DNA from: Gammaproteobacteria bacterium
GTDB lineage: Bacteria > Pseudomonadota > Gammaproteobacteria > Steroidobacterales > Steroidobacteraceae
DNA length: 6,791 bases
Reading direction: 5' to 3'
Assembly (NCBI GenBank): GCA_003156695.1
Contig: PMHN01000288.1
Location: 1 to 6,791 of the forward strand
Below the pieces are notes generated by a model, which saw only the letters and a list, made by a program, of their open reading frames with translations, was not told the DNA's origin and searched no databases. The position numbers and the translations under genes were made by a program. Positions 1 through 5,405 of this stretch are shown one piece after another. Within the stretch, counting starts at the first letter, position 1. Each line of letters opens with the position of its first letter.

Positions 1-521
1 CGCTCCACGGTCTCGCGCAGGGGCCGCTGGCCATAGTCCCTGTAGGAAGGATCATTATCCAGGCGCTCACGCAGGGCGAAATAGCGATCGGTGAACTCGT
101 AGATGTCGGCGATCTCGGCCTCGGCCGCCTCGGCGACCAGTTCACGGACCTTCAACGCCCGTTCCTCGGCATCCTTGGCGGCGGCGGCCTCATGGCGCCT
201 GGCGGCCCGCTTCTTCTCCTTTTCGCGCTTGCGCACGACTCCGGCCTTCAGATCGCGGAGCGCCTCGTCGGTCTTGGCCTCCAGGGTGAGCGTCAGGCGG
301 ATGGCCCGCGAGAGACGCGCGAAGGCGTCGGCCGGGTCCCGGCTCTTGGGATTCCCCGCGGCGTCGTCGGCGGCCGCCGGGGCGCAAGGCTCAAGGGCCC
401 GGGCCAGCTTCATGCCGATCTCGGCCAGCTCGCGGAGCAGGCCAAGCCGGCCCTCGGCGAGGACCACGGAGGGATCGGGCGCCTCTTCGGCTGCTTCGGG
501 TGGGGGTGTGAGGTTCGACAT
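1..521 (-). CDS. Hypothetical charged helical protein, N-terminal part, runs off the left edge
   Basis: The minus strand is open from an ATG at 521 to the window edge, giving 173 codons with no stop. The product begins MSNLTPPPEAAEEAPDPS and has a proline- and acid-rich N-terminus. Then comes a helical segment (about residues 19-45, LLRELAEIGMKLARALE), an alanine-rich linker, and a strongly charged stretch near residues 92-110 (VVRKREKEKKRAARRHEA) that could form a coiled coil. A more ordered part follows (IADIYEFTDRYFALRERLDND). No signal peptide or membrane segment is visible, so it is probably cytoplasmic. Codon use is typical of a high-GC gene, with G or C at most third positions, which supports it as real. 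I do not recognise a characterised family; similar proteins of unknown function occur, as I recall, in alphaproteobacteria. No Shine-Dalgarno sequence precedes the ATG. Confidence 0.7.
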   Translation of the reverse strand, partial: MSNLTPPPEAAEEAPDPSVVLAEGRLGLLRELAEIGMKLARALEPCAPAAADDAAGNPKSRDPADAFARLSRAIRLTLTLEAKTDEALRDLKAGVVRKREKEKKRAARRHEAAAAKDAEERALKVRELVAEAAEAEIADIYEFTDRYFALRERLDNDPSYRDYGQRPLRETVE

Positions 522-527
522 AGCGGT

Positions 528-556
528 GGTATTGCACAGCGCAATTTCAGCGTCAA
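528..556 (-). promoter_or_regulatory. Possible promoter for the left-edge gene, near-leaderless
   Basis: On the minus strand, TTGACG (556-551) is followed after 17 bases by AATACC (533-528). The spacing suits a sigma-70-type promoter, but the -10 matches the consensus at only three of six positions. The ATG lies six bases past the -10 and has no Shine-Dalgarno sequence, so a transcript from here would be nearly leaderless. This is a weak motif call. Confidence 0.22.
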
Positions 557-695
557 GCGCCCTTCGAATCAAAATATGCCTATTTGCAATTTCATTCCGG
601 TCAATCGGGCCGTTCTCGGGTGCTATCGTCGCAATATGATGTATTCGCAGGGCTTTTCAGAGCTACGCGGCTCTATGGTGATATGAAAAGAAGCG

Positions 696-723
696 CCCTT
701 CCCGTTGGCGGATGGGGGAAGGG
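696..723. repeat. REP-like inverted repeat (8-bp stem)
   Basis: CCCTTCCC (696-703) pairs perfectly with GGGAAGGG (716-723) around a 12-base loop. It is followed by a G-rich tract (730-741). The arrangement resembles the dispersed intergenic palindromes common in high-GC proteobacterial genomes. With no T-tract it is not a standard terminator, though it lies downstream of the transporter gene and could affect its mRNA 3' end. Confidence 0.5.
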
Positions 724-818
724 TTAGGATGGGGGCGGGGGCAAAGCCAAGCCCAAAGAGGCTGGGCCGGCGTCGAACGCGACTTTCGCCGGAACCGCCC
801 GCGGAGCACCCCCACCCC

Positions 819-857
819 GCCCCTCCTCCATCGTTCCTCCATCGAGGGGGAGGGGGC
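819..857. repeat. GC-rich inverted repeat with an internal 10-bp direct repeat
   Basis: The left arm GCCCCTCCTC (819-828) can pair imperfectly with the G-rich right arm GAGGGGGAGGGGGC (844-857). Inside it, TCCTCCATCG occurs twice, at 824-833 and 835-844. It ends 16 bases beyond the stop codon of the minus-strand transporter gene (874), so it may also act as a transcript end or stabiliser. It looks like a second member of the same class of dispersed intergenic repeat as 696-723. Confidence 0.4.
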
Positions 858-873
858 AGAATGCACACGAGCC

Positions 874-1311
874 CTAGCGCAGGCTGACGCCGATGAGTTG
901 GCCGACGGCGAAGGTGACGGCGGCGGCGGCCAGGCCAATGGCGAGCTGGCGCAGAGCCGAGAAGACGACGCCGCGGCCGGTGAAGAAGGTCGTCGCCGCG
1001 CCTATCGATATTAGGGCCACGCCGCTGAGGACGAGGCTGGCGATGATCGCCGGTGAGCCGCCGACGAAAATGAACGGGGCCACGGGGAAGATCGCGCCGG
1101 CGGAAAACAGGCAGAAGGAGGAGATCGCCGCCGCCCAGGCCGAGCCGCCCAGGCCCTCGGGGTCGACGCCCAGCTCTTCCCGCGCCAGGGTGTCGAGGGC
1201 CGCGTCCTTGGATTGGAAGAGCTTGTCCGCCAGGGTGCGCGCGGCCGCTTCGTCGAGACCCTTAGACTGGTAGATGAGGACCAGCTCCTCTTTTTCCGAC
1301 GCCGGATCGGC
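874..1311 (-). CDS. VIT1/CCC1-family iron/manganese transporter, 5'-truncated
   Basis: About 145 recognisable residues form the C-terminal part of a vacuolar-iron-transporter-like protein, which moves Fe2+ or Mn2+ across a membrane. From the truncated end there is the second half of the cytoplasmic metal-binding helical domain (EKEELVLIYQSKGLDE, then LAREELGVDPE). The last three membrane helices follow: SAWAAAISSFCLFSAGAIF, PAIIASLVLSGVALISIGA, and LAIGLAAAAVTFAVGQLIGV. The protein ends VSLR. Full members carry two more N-terminal helices, and some carry a ferritin-like domain in front; all of that is missing. The frame stays open past a GTG at 1434 and on into the antisense of the peptidase gene, but residues encoded beyond about 1311 no longer look like the family. 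The gene is therefore cut at the junction and, as it stands, would not make a working transporter. Confidence 0.75.
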   Translation of the reverse strand, partial: ADPASEKEELVLIYQSKGLDEAAARTLADKLFQSKDAALDTLAREELGVDPEGLGGSAWAAAISSFCLFSAGAIFPVAPFIFVGGSPAIIASLVLSGVALISIGAATTFFTGRGVVFSALRQLAIGLAAAAVTFAVGQLIGVSLR

Positions 1312-1464
1312 CTCGACGCCCTCGGCATGGCGACCGGCGAGGCGCTCGCGCACCTGAACTGCCTCATCACGCGCCGCCTCGCCATACGTGACGAGGATGC
1401 TTCGGGCATCGGCTGGTACCGGTCCTTGACGCACACCGCCGCCCCAACCGGTACGATTCAGTAA
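1300..1464 (+). CDS. MBL-fold metallo-hydrolase, C-terminal winged-helix fragment, 5'-truncated
   Basis: The plus-strand frame ending at TAA 1462-1464 encodes about 54 residues. LGMATGEALAHLNCLI and then RDEDASGIGWYRSL match the winged-helix tail (Pfam BLACT_WH type, 'ATGEALAHLNYL...DGVxRY') found at the C-terminus of many MBL-fold hydrolases. The zinc-binding HxHxDH domain that should lie upstream is absent: before about 1300 the same frame is only antisense of the transporter gene. The stop overlaps the start of the peptidase gene (TAATG), so the two belong to one operon and are probably translationally coupled. The fragment is short, so the family call rests on one motif block, but the block is distinctive. 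Confidence 0.62.
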   Translation, partial: RRIGLDALGMATGEALAHLNCLITRRLAIRDEDASGIGWYRSLTHTAAPTGTIQ

Positions 1465-3209
1465 TGCAGGACCATACCCTCACCACCGTCGCCGAAGAGT
1501 CGGGCTTTCGCCGCACCGGGCGCACAGATGAAGTCACGCGGCTGTGCGCGGCGTTCGCCGCCGCCTGGCCGCGTGCCGTCAGGAGTCTGGAGTTCGGCCA
1601 CTCAGCCGAAGGGCGCCCGATGCGGGCGCTGCTCGCGTGCCGCGCGGATCCGCGCCGCGTGCCCGTTCTTATGCTGCAGGCCGGCATTCATCCCGGCGAG
1701 AGCGACGGCAAGGACGCCGGCTTCATCGCGTTGCGCGAAATCCTCGGCGAGACCGCCGCCCCCGGAGTCCTCGACCGCTTAGGCATCCTCTTCGTGCCGG
1801 CCTTCAACGTGGACGGTCATGAGCGCTTTGCGCGCTGGAACCGACCCAACCAGAACGGACCCGAAGAGACCGGCTGGCGCGCGACGGCGCAGAATCTCAA
1901 TCTCAACCGCGACTATACCAAGGCGGACGCGCCCGAGATGCGCGCGCTCCTTAAGCTCATCCGCGAGTGGGATCCGCTGGTGTGTGCGGACCTGCACGTC
2001 ACCGACGGCGCGGACTTTCAGCCCGACATCTCGCTGCAGGCGGAACCGATCAACCAGGGTGACGCCCAGTTGTATGCCACCGGGCGCGAACTGCGCGATG
2101 CACTGATCGCGAAACTCGCCGCGCAGGGCTCGATGCCGCTGCCCTTCTACCCCGACTTCGCGAAACCTGACGATCCGGCCTCGGGCTTTCTCCTCACCGT
2201 GTACTCGCCGCGCTTCTCGACCGGCTACTTCCCACAGCGCAACCGCTTCACGGTGCTGGTCGAGACACACTCCTGGAAAGACTACGCCACGCGCGTGCGG
2301 GTCACGCGCAACACCATCGTCGGGCTTGCGGAACTGGTTGCCGCGCACGGTGAGCAATGGAGTGCAGACACCCGCCGCGCAGATCTCACCGCGGCGCGTT
2401 TGGGCGGTACGGACGTCGTACTCGACTACAGCTCCGGGTGGCGTGAGGGTGCGAGTGACGGGCGTGCGGATGCGCCCGGCGCGAGCGGTTCACGCGTCCT
2501 GGACTTCCCGGGCTATGCGTACACGCGCAATCCGTCGCCCATCTCCGGTGAGCCCGTGACGGTGTACGACCCGAAGATTCCTGAAATCTGGCGCGTGCCG
2601 TTTCGCGATCAGGTCTCCCCGTCCCTGGTGGTGAAGGCGCCACTCGGCGGTTACGTCGTGCCTGCGGCATGGGCGCAGGATATCGGCGCGCACCTGGCAT
2701 TTCACGGAATCAAAAGTGAGCCGGTGCGAGCCGCGCGGCCCGGAGCGCACGTCGAGGCCTACCGTGCTTCGGCGGTGCGCTTCGCCAGAACGCCCTTCGA
2801 AGGCCGCATGCGCGCGAGCCTCACCGGCAGCTGGCAGCGCGAGACCCAGGACGTCGCCGCGGGCGCGCTGTTCGTGCCGATCGCACAGCCGCTCTCGCGC
2901 CTCGCACTGCATCTGCTGGAACCGGAGGCGCCGGACTCCTTCGCGGCATGGGGGTTCTTCAATGCCTGCTTCGAGCAAAAGGAATACATGGAGCCGTACG
3001 TCGCCGAGCAGATCGCGCGCGCCATGCTTGCGGAGCAGCCGGAACTCGCCGCGCAGTTCGCGCGCCGCTTGAAGGAAGACGCGGCGTTCGCGGCGAGTCC
3101 AACCGCGCGGCTGGACTTCTTCCTGCGCCGTCACAGCTCGTGGGACGCGCACTACAATCTCTACCCCGTATTCCGCGTAGATGAGCTGCTCGCTTCCTCG
3201 CCCGCTTAA
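1464..3209 (+). CDS. M14-family zinc metallopeptidase (carboxypeptidase-like)
   Basis: This 581-residue protein has an N-terminal M14 catalytic domain (about 15-300). The zinc ligands are visible as HPGE (H76, E79) and the histidine of CADLHVTDG (H178). The substrate-binding region is NLNLNRDY (R149), and the catalytic glutamate is in VETHSWKD (E267). It would remove C-terminal residues from peptides; the substrate is unknown. A second region (about 310-575) contains DFPGYAYTR, GGYVVPAAWA, LFVPIAQP and SWGFFNACFEQKEYMEPYV. It matches the long M14 proteins of roughly 580-600 residues that I recall from Xanthomonadales-like bacteria. Those usually carry a signal peptide, but none is visible here. 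The ATG overlaps the upstream TAA. No other ATG or GTG lies between it and the in-frame stop at 1389, and there is no Shine-Dalgarno sequence, which favours translational coupling. Confidence 0.9.
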   Translation: MQDHTLTTVAEESGFRRTGRTDEVTRLCAAFAAAWPRAVRSLEFGHSAEGRPMRALLACRADPRRVPVLMLQAGIHPGESDGKDAGFIALREILGETAAPGVLDRLGILFVPAFNVDGHERFARWNRPNQNGPEETGWRATAQNLNLNRDYTKADAPEMRALLKLIREWDPLVCADLHVTDGADFQPDISLQAEPINQGDAQLYATGRELRDALIAKLAAQGSMPLPFYPDFAKPDDPASGFLLTVYSPRFSTGYFPQRNRFTVLVETHSWKDYATRVRVTRNTIVGLAELVAAHGEQWSADTRRADLTAARLGGTDVVLDYSSGWREGASDGRADAPGASGSRVLDFPGYAYTRNPSPISGEPVTVYDPKIPEIWRVPFRDQVSPSLVVKAPLGGYVVPAAWAQDIGAHLAFHGIKSEPVRAARPGAHVEAYRASAVRFARTPFEGRMRASLTGSWQRETQDVAAGALFVPIAQPLSRLALHLLEPEAPDSFAAWGFFNACFEQKEYMEPYVAEQIARAMLAEQPELAAQFARRLKEDAAFAASPTARLDFFLRRHSSWDAHYNLYPVFRVDELLASSPA

Positions 3210-4095
3210 GCTCACCCTGTCGGTGACGGCGGGAGCTCTGGTCGCGAGCGGCCCGGCGTGGTGCCAGACGTCTGCCAACACCGCAGCTTCGAATCCGAGC
3301 CAGACCGCCAACGCCCCCTACGTGCCGGCCGCTGCGGACTCTGCACCCGCGATGTCCCCACCCGCTGACGGACCTGTCGCTGAGCAGAGCGCGGTCAGCA
3401 CTGGCCTCGGTTCCGACATCAAGGCCTACTTCACTGCACCGCTGCACTGGGATGAGAACGACTGGATCTGGTTTGGCGGTGCGCTCGCCGCAATCGGAGC
3501 GGCCCACCACTACGACACCGACGTGCGCAAGCACTTCACGGCGAACCTGGCTCCCGGACAGAGCGTCAATCCCGACGACGTGCACGATGCAATCCCGACC
3601 GCTGCGGTGTTTGTCGCAACCTGGGGTTACGCGAACCTTGTCGGCAGCAGCGACGGCCGCAGCGAAGCGTGGAACATGCTCGAAGCCGCAGGCTTAAGCG
3701 GGGTGACCGCTTATGCCCTGAAATACGCCGTCGGGCGCGAAGGACCCGACCAGACCAGCGACCCGAACGAGTGGCTCAAGGGCTCGGGCGGAAGCTTCCC
3801 TTCGTTTCACTCTACGGCCGCGTTCGCGGTCGGCACGGTGCTTGCGGAATCCGGAAACGACGACTATCGCTGGCTGCGGCGCCTGCTCGGGTACGGACTC
3901 GGCGTCGCCACGAGCTACGAGCGCCTCAAACACAACGCGCATTGGCTGTCGGACACCGTGGCTGGCGCCGGCCTCGGGATCGCGAGTGCGCATTTCACCA
4001 TGAACCGCACTTACGCAACCGGGGCGGACTCGAACATCGCGCTCGTGCCGGTCGAGGGAGGCGCGATGCTGACGTACCGTCTCACGCTGCCCTGA
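3181..4095 (+). CDS. PAP2-superfamily protein, exported, with altered phosphatase motifs
   Basis: This 304-residue protein starts inside the peptidase gene (29-base overlap). An N-terminal signal sequence (basic PRPLK, hydrophobic LTLSVTAGALVASGPA) probably ends near residue 28, and a Ser/Ala/Pro-rich low-complexity linker runs to about 75. The PAP2 (phosphatidic acid phosphatase type 2) domain fills about 85-280 with several hydrophobic helices. The three phosphatase motifs can be located but differ from consensus. Motif 1, KX6RP, reads KYAVGREGP: K181 and P189 are kept, but R is replaced by G188. Motif 2, PSGH, reads PSFH (207-210). Motif 3, SRX5HX3D, keeps R248, H254 and D258 but has E247 where S is expected. 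The family dephosphorylates lipid or isoprenoid phosphates at the membrane. The proposed nucleophile (H254) and its partner (D258) remain, so activity is possible but uncertain. Confidence 0.85.
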   Translation: MSCSLPRPLKLTLSVTAGALVASGPAWCQTSANTAASNPSQTANAPYVPAAADSAPAMSPPADGPVAEQSAVSTGLGSDIKAYFTAPLHWDENDWIWFGGALAAIGAAHHYDTDVRKHFTANLAPGQSVNPDDVHDAIPTAAVFVATWGYANLVGSSDGRSEAWNMLEAAGLSGVTAYALKYAVGREGPDQTSDPNEWLKGSGGSFPSFHSTAAFAVGTVLAESGNDDYRWLRRLLGYGLGVATSYERLKHNAHWLSDTVAGAGLGIASAHFTMNRTYATGADSNIALVPVEGGAMLTYRLTLP

Positions 4096-4101
4096 AAACA
4101 C

Positions 4102-4118
4102 CGTGCTTGGCAAGCGCG
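4102..4118 (+). terminator. Weak hairpin after the PAP2 gene
   Basis: CGTGCTT (4102-4108) pairs with AAGCGCG (4112-4118), with one G-T pair and a three-base loop. It begins seven bases after the PAP2 stop. No T-tract follows, so it is only a candidate transcript end for the operon. Confidence 0.25.
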
Positions 4119-4141
4119 TGGCGATATTGTACCCCACGTAA

Positions 4142-4153
4142 AAATCGCGATTT
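4142..4153. repeat. 12-bp perfect palindrome upstream of hicA
   Basis: AAATCGCGATTT is a perfect palindrome lying 123 bases before the hicA ATG, in the 181-base spacer between the PAP2 gene and hicA. It could be an operator, but no matching second copy is seen nearer the start codon. The HicB encoded here has no obvious DNA-binding domain that would read it. Confidence 0.3.
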
Positions 4154-4276
4154 GTTCGCGAAGTTACAGCTGTGACTCAGACCCAGCTCCAGCGCGTGAG
4201 AGCTATGCATGAAATCCTGTGAAGACGCGCGGTAGTTCGCTTGACGACGCGGTTAGACGGCGGCAGCCTGAACACG

Positions 4277-4468
4277 ATGAAAGTGCGCGATGTCATTCGG
4301 CTGCTCGAGAAACACGGGTGGCGCCACGTCCGTACGAAGGGGAGCCATCGCCAGTTCCAACACTCTGTTAAATCGGGGACAGTCACGGTGGCTGGAAAAC
4401 TAGGTGTGGACGTGCCAATTGGTACACTCAATAGTATTCTGAAGCAGTCCGGCCTCAAGCGATCTTAG
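4277..4468 (+). CDS. hicA: HicA toxin, mRNA interferase
   Basis: This 63-residue protein is MKVRDVIRLLEKHGW followed by RTKGSHRQF, with VTVAGKLG in the middle and GTLNSILKQSGLK at the end. That is the full double-stranded-RNA-binding-domain-like fold of HicA (YcfA-type). It carries the catalytic histidine H24 in GSH, so it appears intact. HicA cleaves mRNA and tmRNA and stops growth unless HicB binds it. I chose ATG 4277 because family members begin MKxREVI; a TTG at 4241 in the same frame would add 12 residues with no family match. The Shine-Dalgarno sequence in front is poor. The gene is less GC-rich than its neighbours, as expected of a mobile cassette. It sits 10 bases before hicB in the usual toxin-first order. 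Confidence 0.88.
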   Translation: MKVRDVIRLLEKHGWRHVRTKGSHRQFQHSVKSGTVTVAGKLGVDVPIGTLNSILKQSGLKRS

Positions 4469-4471
4469 GAG
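4467..4471 (+). promoter_or_regulatory. Ribosome binding site of hicB
   Basis: AGGAG lies seven bases before the hicB ATG and overlaps the hicA TAG stop (4466-4468). It is much stronger than anything in front of hicA, consistent with the antitoxin being made in excess of the toxin. Confidence 0.6.
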
Positions 4472-4478
4472 CGCACAG

Positions 4479-4694
4479 ATGGAATACCTGGTTGTGCTAG
4501 AGAAGGGAAAGTCCAGCTACGGAGCCTACGTTCCTGATCTACCCGGTTGCGTCGCCGTTGGCGAAACGCGCCGCGAGGTTCTCAAACTCATCCGAGAAGG
4601 CATTGAGTTGCACATTGAAGCCCTGCGCGATGCCGGTGAAGCTGTGCCAGCGCCCACGTCACGGAGTCAAGTGGTAAAGGTCCGCGCCGCCTAA
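4479..4694 (+). CDS. hicB: HicB-family antitoxin, short form
   Basis: This 71-residue protein starts MEYLVVLEKGKSSYGAYVPD and continues LPGCVAVGETRREVLKLIREGIELHIEALR. This is the partial RNase-H-like fold of HicB antitoxins, including the YxAYVPDLPGC signature. HicB binds HicA and blocks its active site. Many HicB proteins are 110-140 residues long and end in a helix-turn-helix or ribbon-helix-helix domain that represses the operon. This one stops about 20 residues after the fold (PAPTSRSQVVKVRAA), so it has no visible DNA-binding domain. Such short forms are common in the family, so the length need not mean truncation. It is convergent with the phosphoribosyltransferase gene, with 38 bases between stops. 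Confidence 0.87.
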   Translation: MEYLVVLEKGKSSYGAYVPDLPGCVAVGETRREVLKLIREGIELHIEALRDAGEAVPAPTSRSQVVKVRAA

Positions 4695-4695
4695 A

Positions 4696-4743
4696 GCGAG
4701 CGGTACGAGGCGTGCAACGGGGTGACGCCTGTCTACGGCTCGC
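4696..4743. terminator. Inverted repeat between convergent genes, possible two-way terminator
   Basis: GCGAGC (4696-4701) pairs with GCTCGC (4738-4743), and inside it GGCGT (4709-4713) pairs with ACGCC (4725-4729). The segments between the stems are partly complementary. It lies between the hicB stop and the convergent phosphoribosyltransferase stop and overlaps the last codons of the latter. There is no long T-tract, so function as a terminator is inferred from position and structure. Confidence 0.4.
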
Positions 4744-5365
4744 GCCGCGCATCTCCTCCCGCCCACCGCACGACGCCGTGACATGTTTCTACCAGCTGAT
4801 CGACACGCGGCACGAAACCCAGGGTCCGAATGAGCGCAAACGCTCGAATGTCCGCGTGGGGAAATCGCACCTGGAGGCGCGCCGCGGCGGCGAGAAGCGT
4901 TCGGCCCCTGGTGATGACATCGTCAACCAACAATATCTTCTGAACGGCCAGTATCGGGCGCTCCACGGAAAGTGATTCGAAGTGTTCACGAACCGTCGGG
5001 CGCTCGCTCGCACGTGCGGTGGCCGATTTCGTCACCGCCGAGTCGCGACGCAGCCCCTTCCAGACTTGCTGGGCGAGACCCACCTCCCGCAATGCAAAGG
5101 CCAGCTGCGACGCAGGCCAGCCGGTGAGCCTTCCGGGCGCGCTTCCTGGAACTGGTACGAGGACAGCCGCACCGCCGAACAGGTTCGCAAGTTGCGGGTC
5201 GCAAAGACTCGCCCTATACACAAACCCTGCATAGCGGGGAAGCCAGCCCGGGTCACTTGCTTTCACCCGCTCGCACAGCTGACGCGACGCTTCGCAGGCG
5301 GCCCCGGAAGCCCGCGGCGAATAGACATAGCACGAACTAAACGCGAGACTGGGTAACGGCAGCAC
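4733..5365 (-). CDS. ComF-like phosphoribosyltransferase in the mobilisation operon
   Basis: This 210-residue protein contains the type I phosphoribosyltransferase PRPP-binding signature ILLVDDVITRGRT (about 144-156, with D148 and D149). An earlier strand, AVLVPVPGS, is typical of the ComF/amidophosphoribosyltransferase fold. The four-cysteine zinc ribbon at the start of classical ComF is not seen. The start is a GTG (MLPLPSLAFSSCYVYSPR) preceded by AAGGGG; the open frame runs further upstream, but there it is only antisense of the relaxase gene. The start lies 40 bases after the relaxase stop on the same strand, so the two are probably co-transcribed. As I recall, similar proteins recur beside MobA/MobL genes on mobile elements, which makes a cargo accident less likely. 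The natural substrate and its role in transfer, if any, are unknown. Confidence 0.8.
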   Translation of the reverse strand: MLPLPSLAFSSCYVYSPRASGAACEASRQLCERVKASDPGWLPRYAGFVYRASLCDPQLANLFGGAAVLVPVPGSAPGRLTGWPASQLAFALREVGLAQQVWKGLRRDSAVTKSATARASERPTVREHFESLSVERPILAVQKILLVDDVITRGRTLLAAAARLQVRFPHADIRAFALIRTLGFVPRVDQLVETCHGVVRWAGGDARREP

Positions 5366-5405
5366 GTGCCCCTTCGGCCAGTCACGGTGCGCCGTGCCTC
5401 GGGGG

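Larger units (their letters stand above)
522..873. other. 352-base intergenic stretch without a gene
   Basis: No open frame here has gene-like codon use; the short frames are low-complexity Arg/Pro/Gly products of GC-rich repeats. The left half (522-690) is relatively AT-rich and probably carries the control region of the left-edge gene. It includes an imperfect inverted repeat CAAAATATGCCTATTTG (570-586) that could be an operator. The right half (690-860) is GC-rich and carries two REP-like inverted repeats, listed separately. Confidence 0.6.

Noticed and set aside
103..639. Plus-strand open frame of 178 codons, rich in Ser, Ala and Arg
   Set aside because: It is antisense to the minus-strand gene at 1-521, has low-complexity composition, and shows no family resemblance.
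1312..1434. Extension of the transporter frame to a GTG at 1434
   Set aside because: The residues before about 1311 do not resemble the VIT family, while the plus strand over the same bases encodes a recognisable winged-helix tail. The open frame is a GC-rich shadow.
1779..2357. Long minus-strand open frame inside the peptidase gene
   Set aside because: It is antisense to well-conserved M14 catalytic motifs and has no recognisable domain; long antisense frames are expected at this GC content. The same applies to 2490-3311 and 2959-3585.
4172..4222. Short plus-strand frame reading VTQTQLQRVRAMHEIL before a stop, possibly the tail of a lost gene
   Set aside because: It has only 16 codons and no clear family match, and its stop lies upstream of hicA in a spacer. 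It is too little to call a pseudogene.
4241..4246. TTGACG as a -35 box for hicAB
   Set aside because: No acceptable -10 element lies 16-18 bases downstream, so I do not call a promoter.
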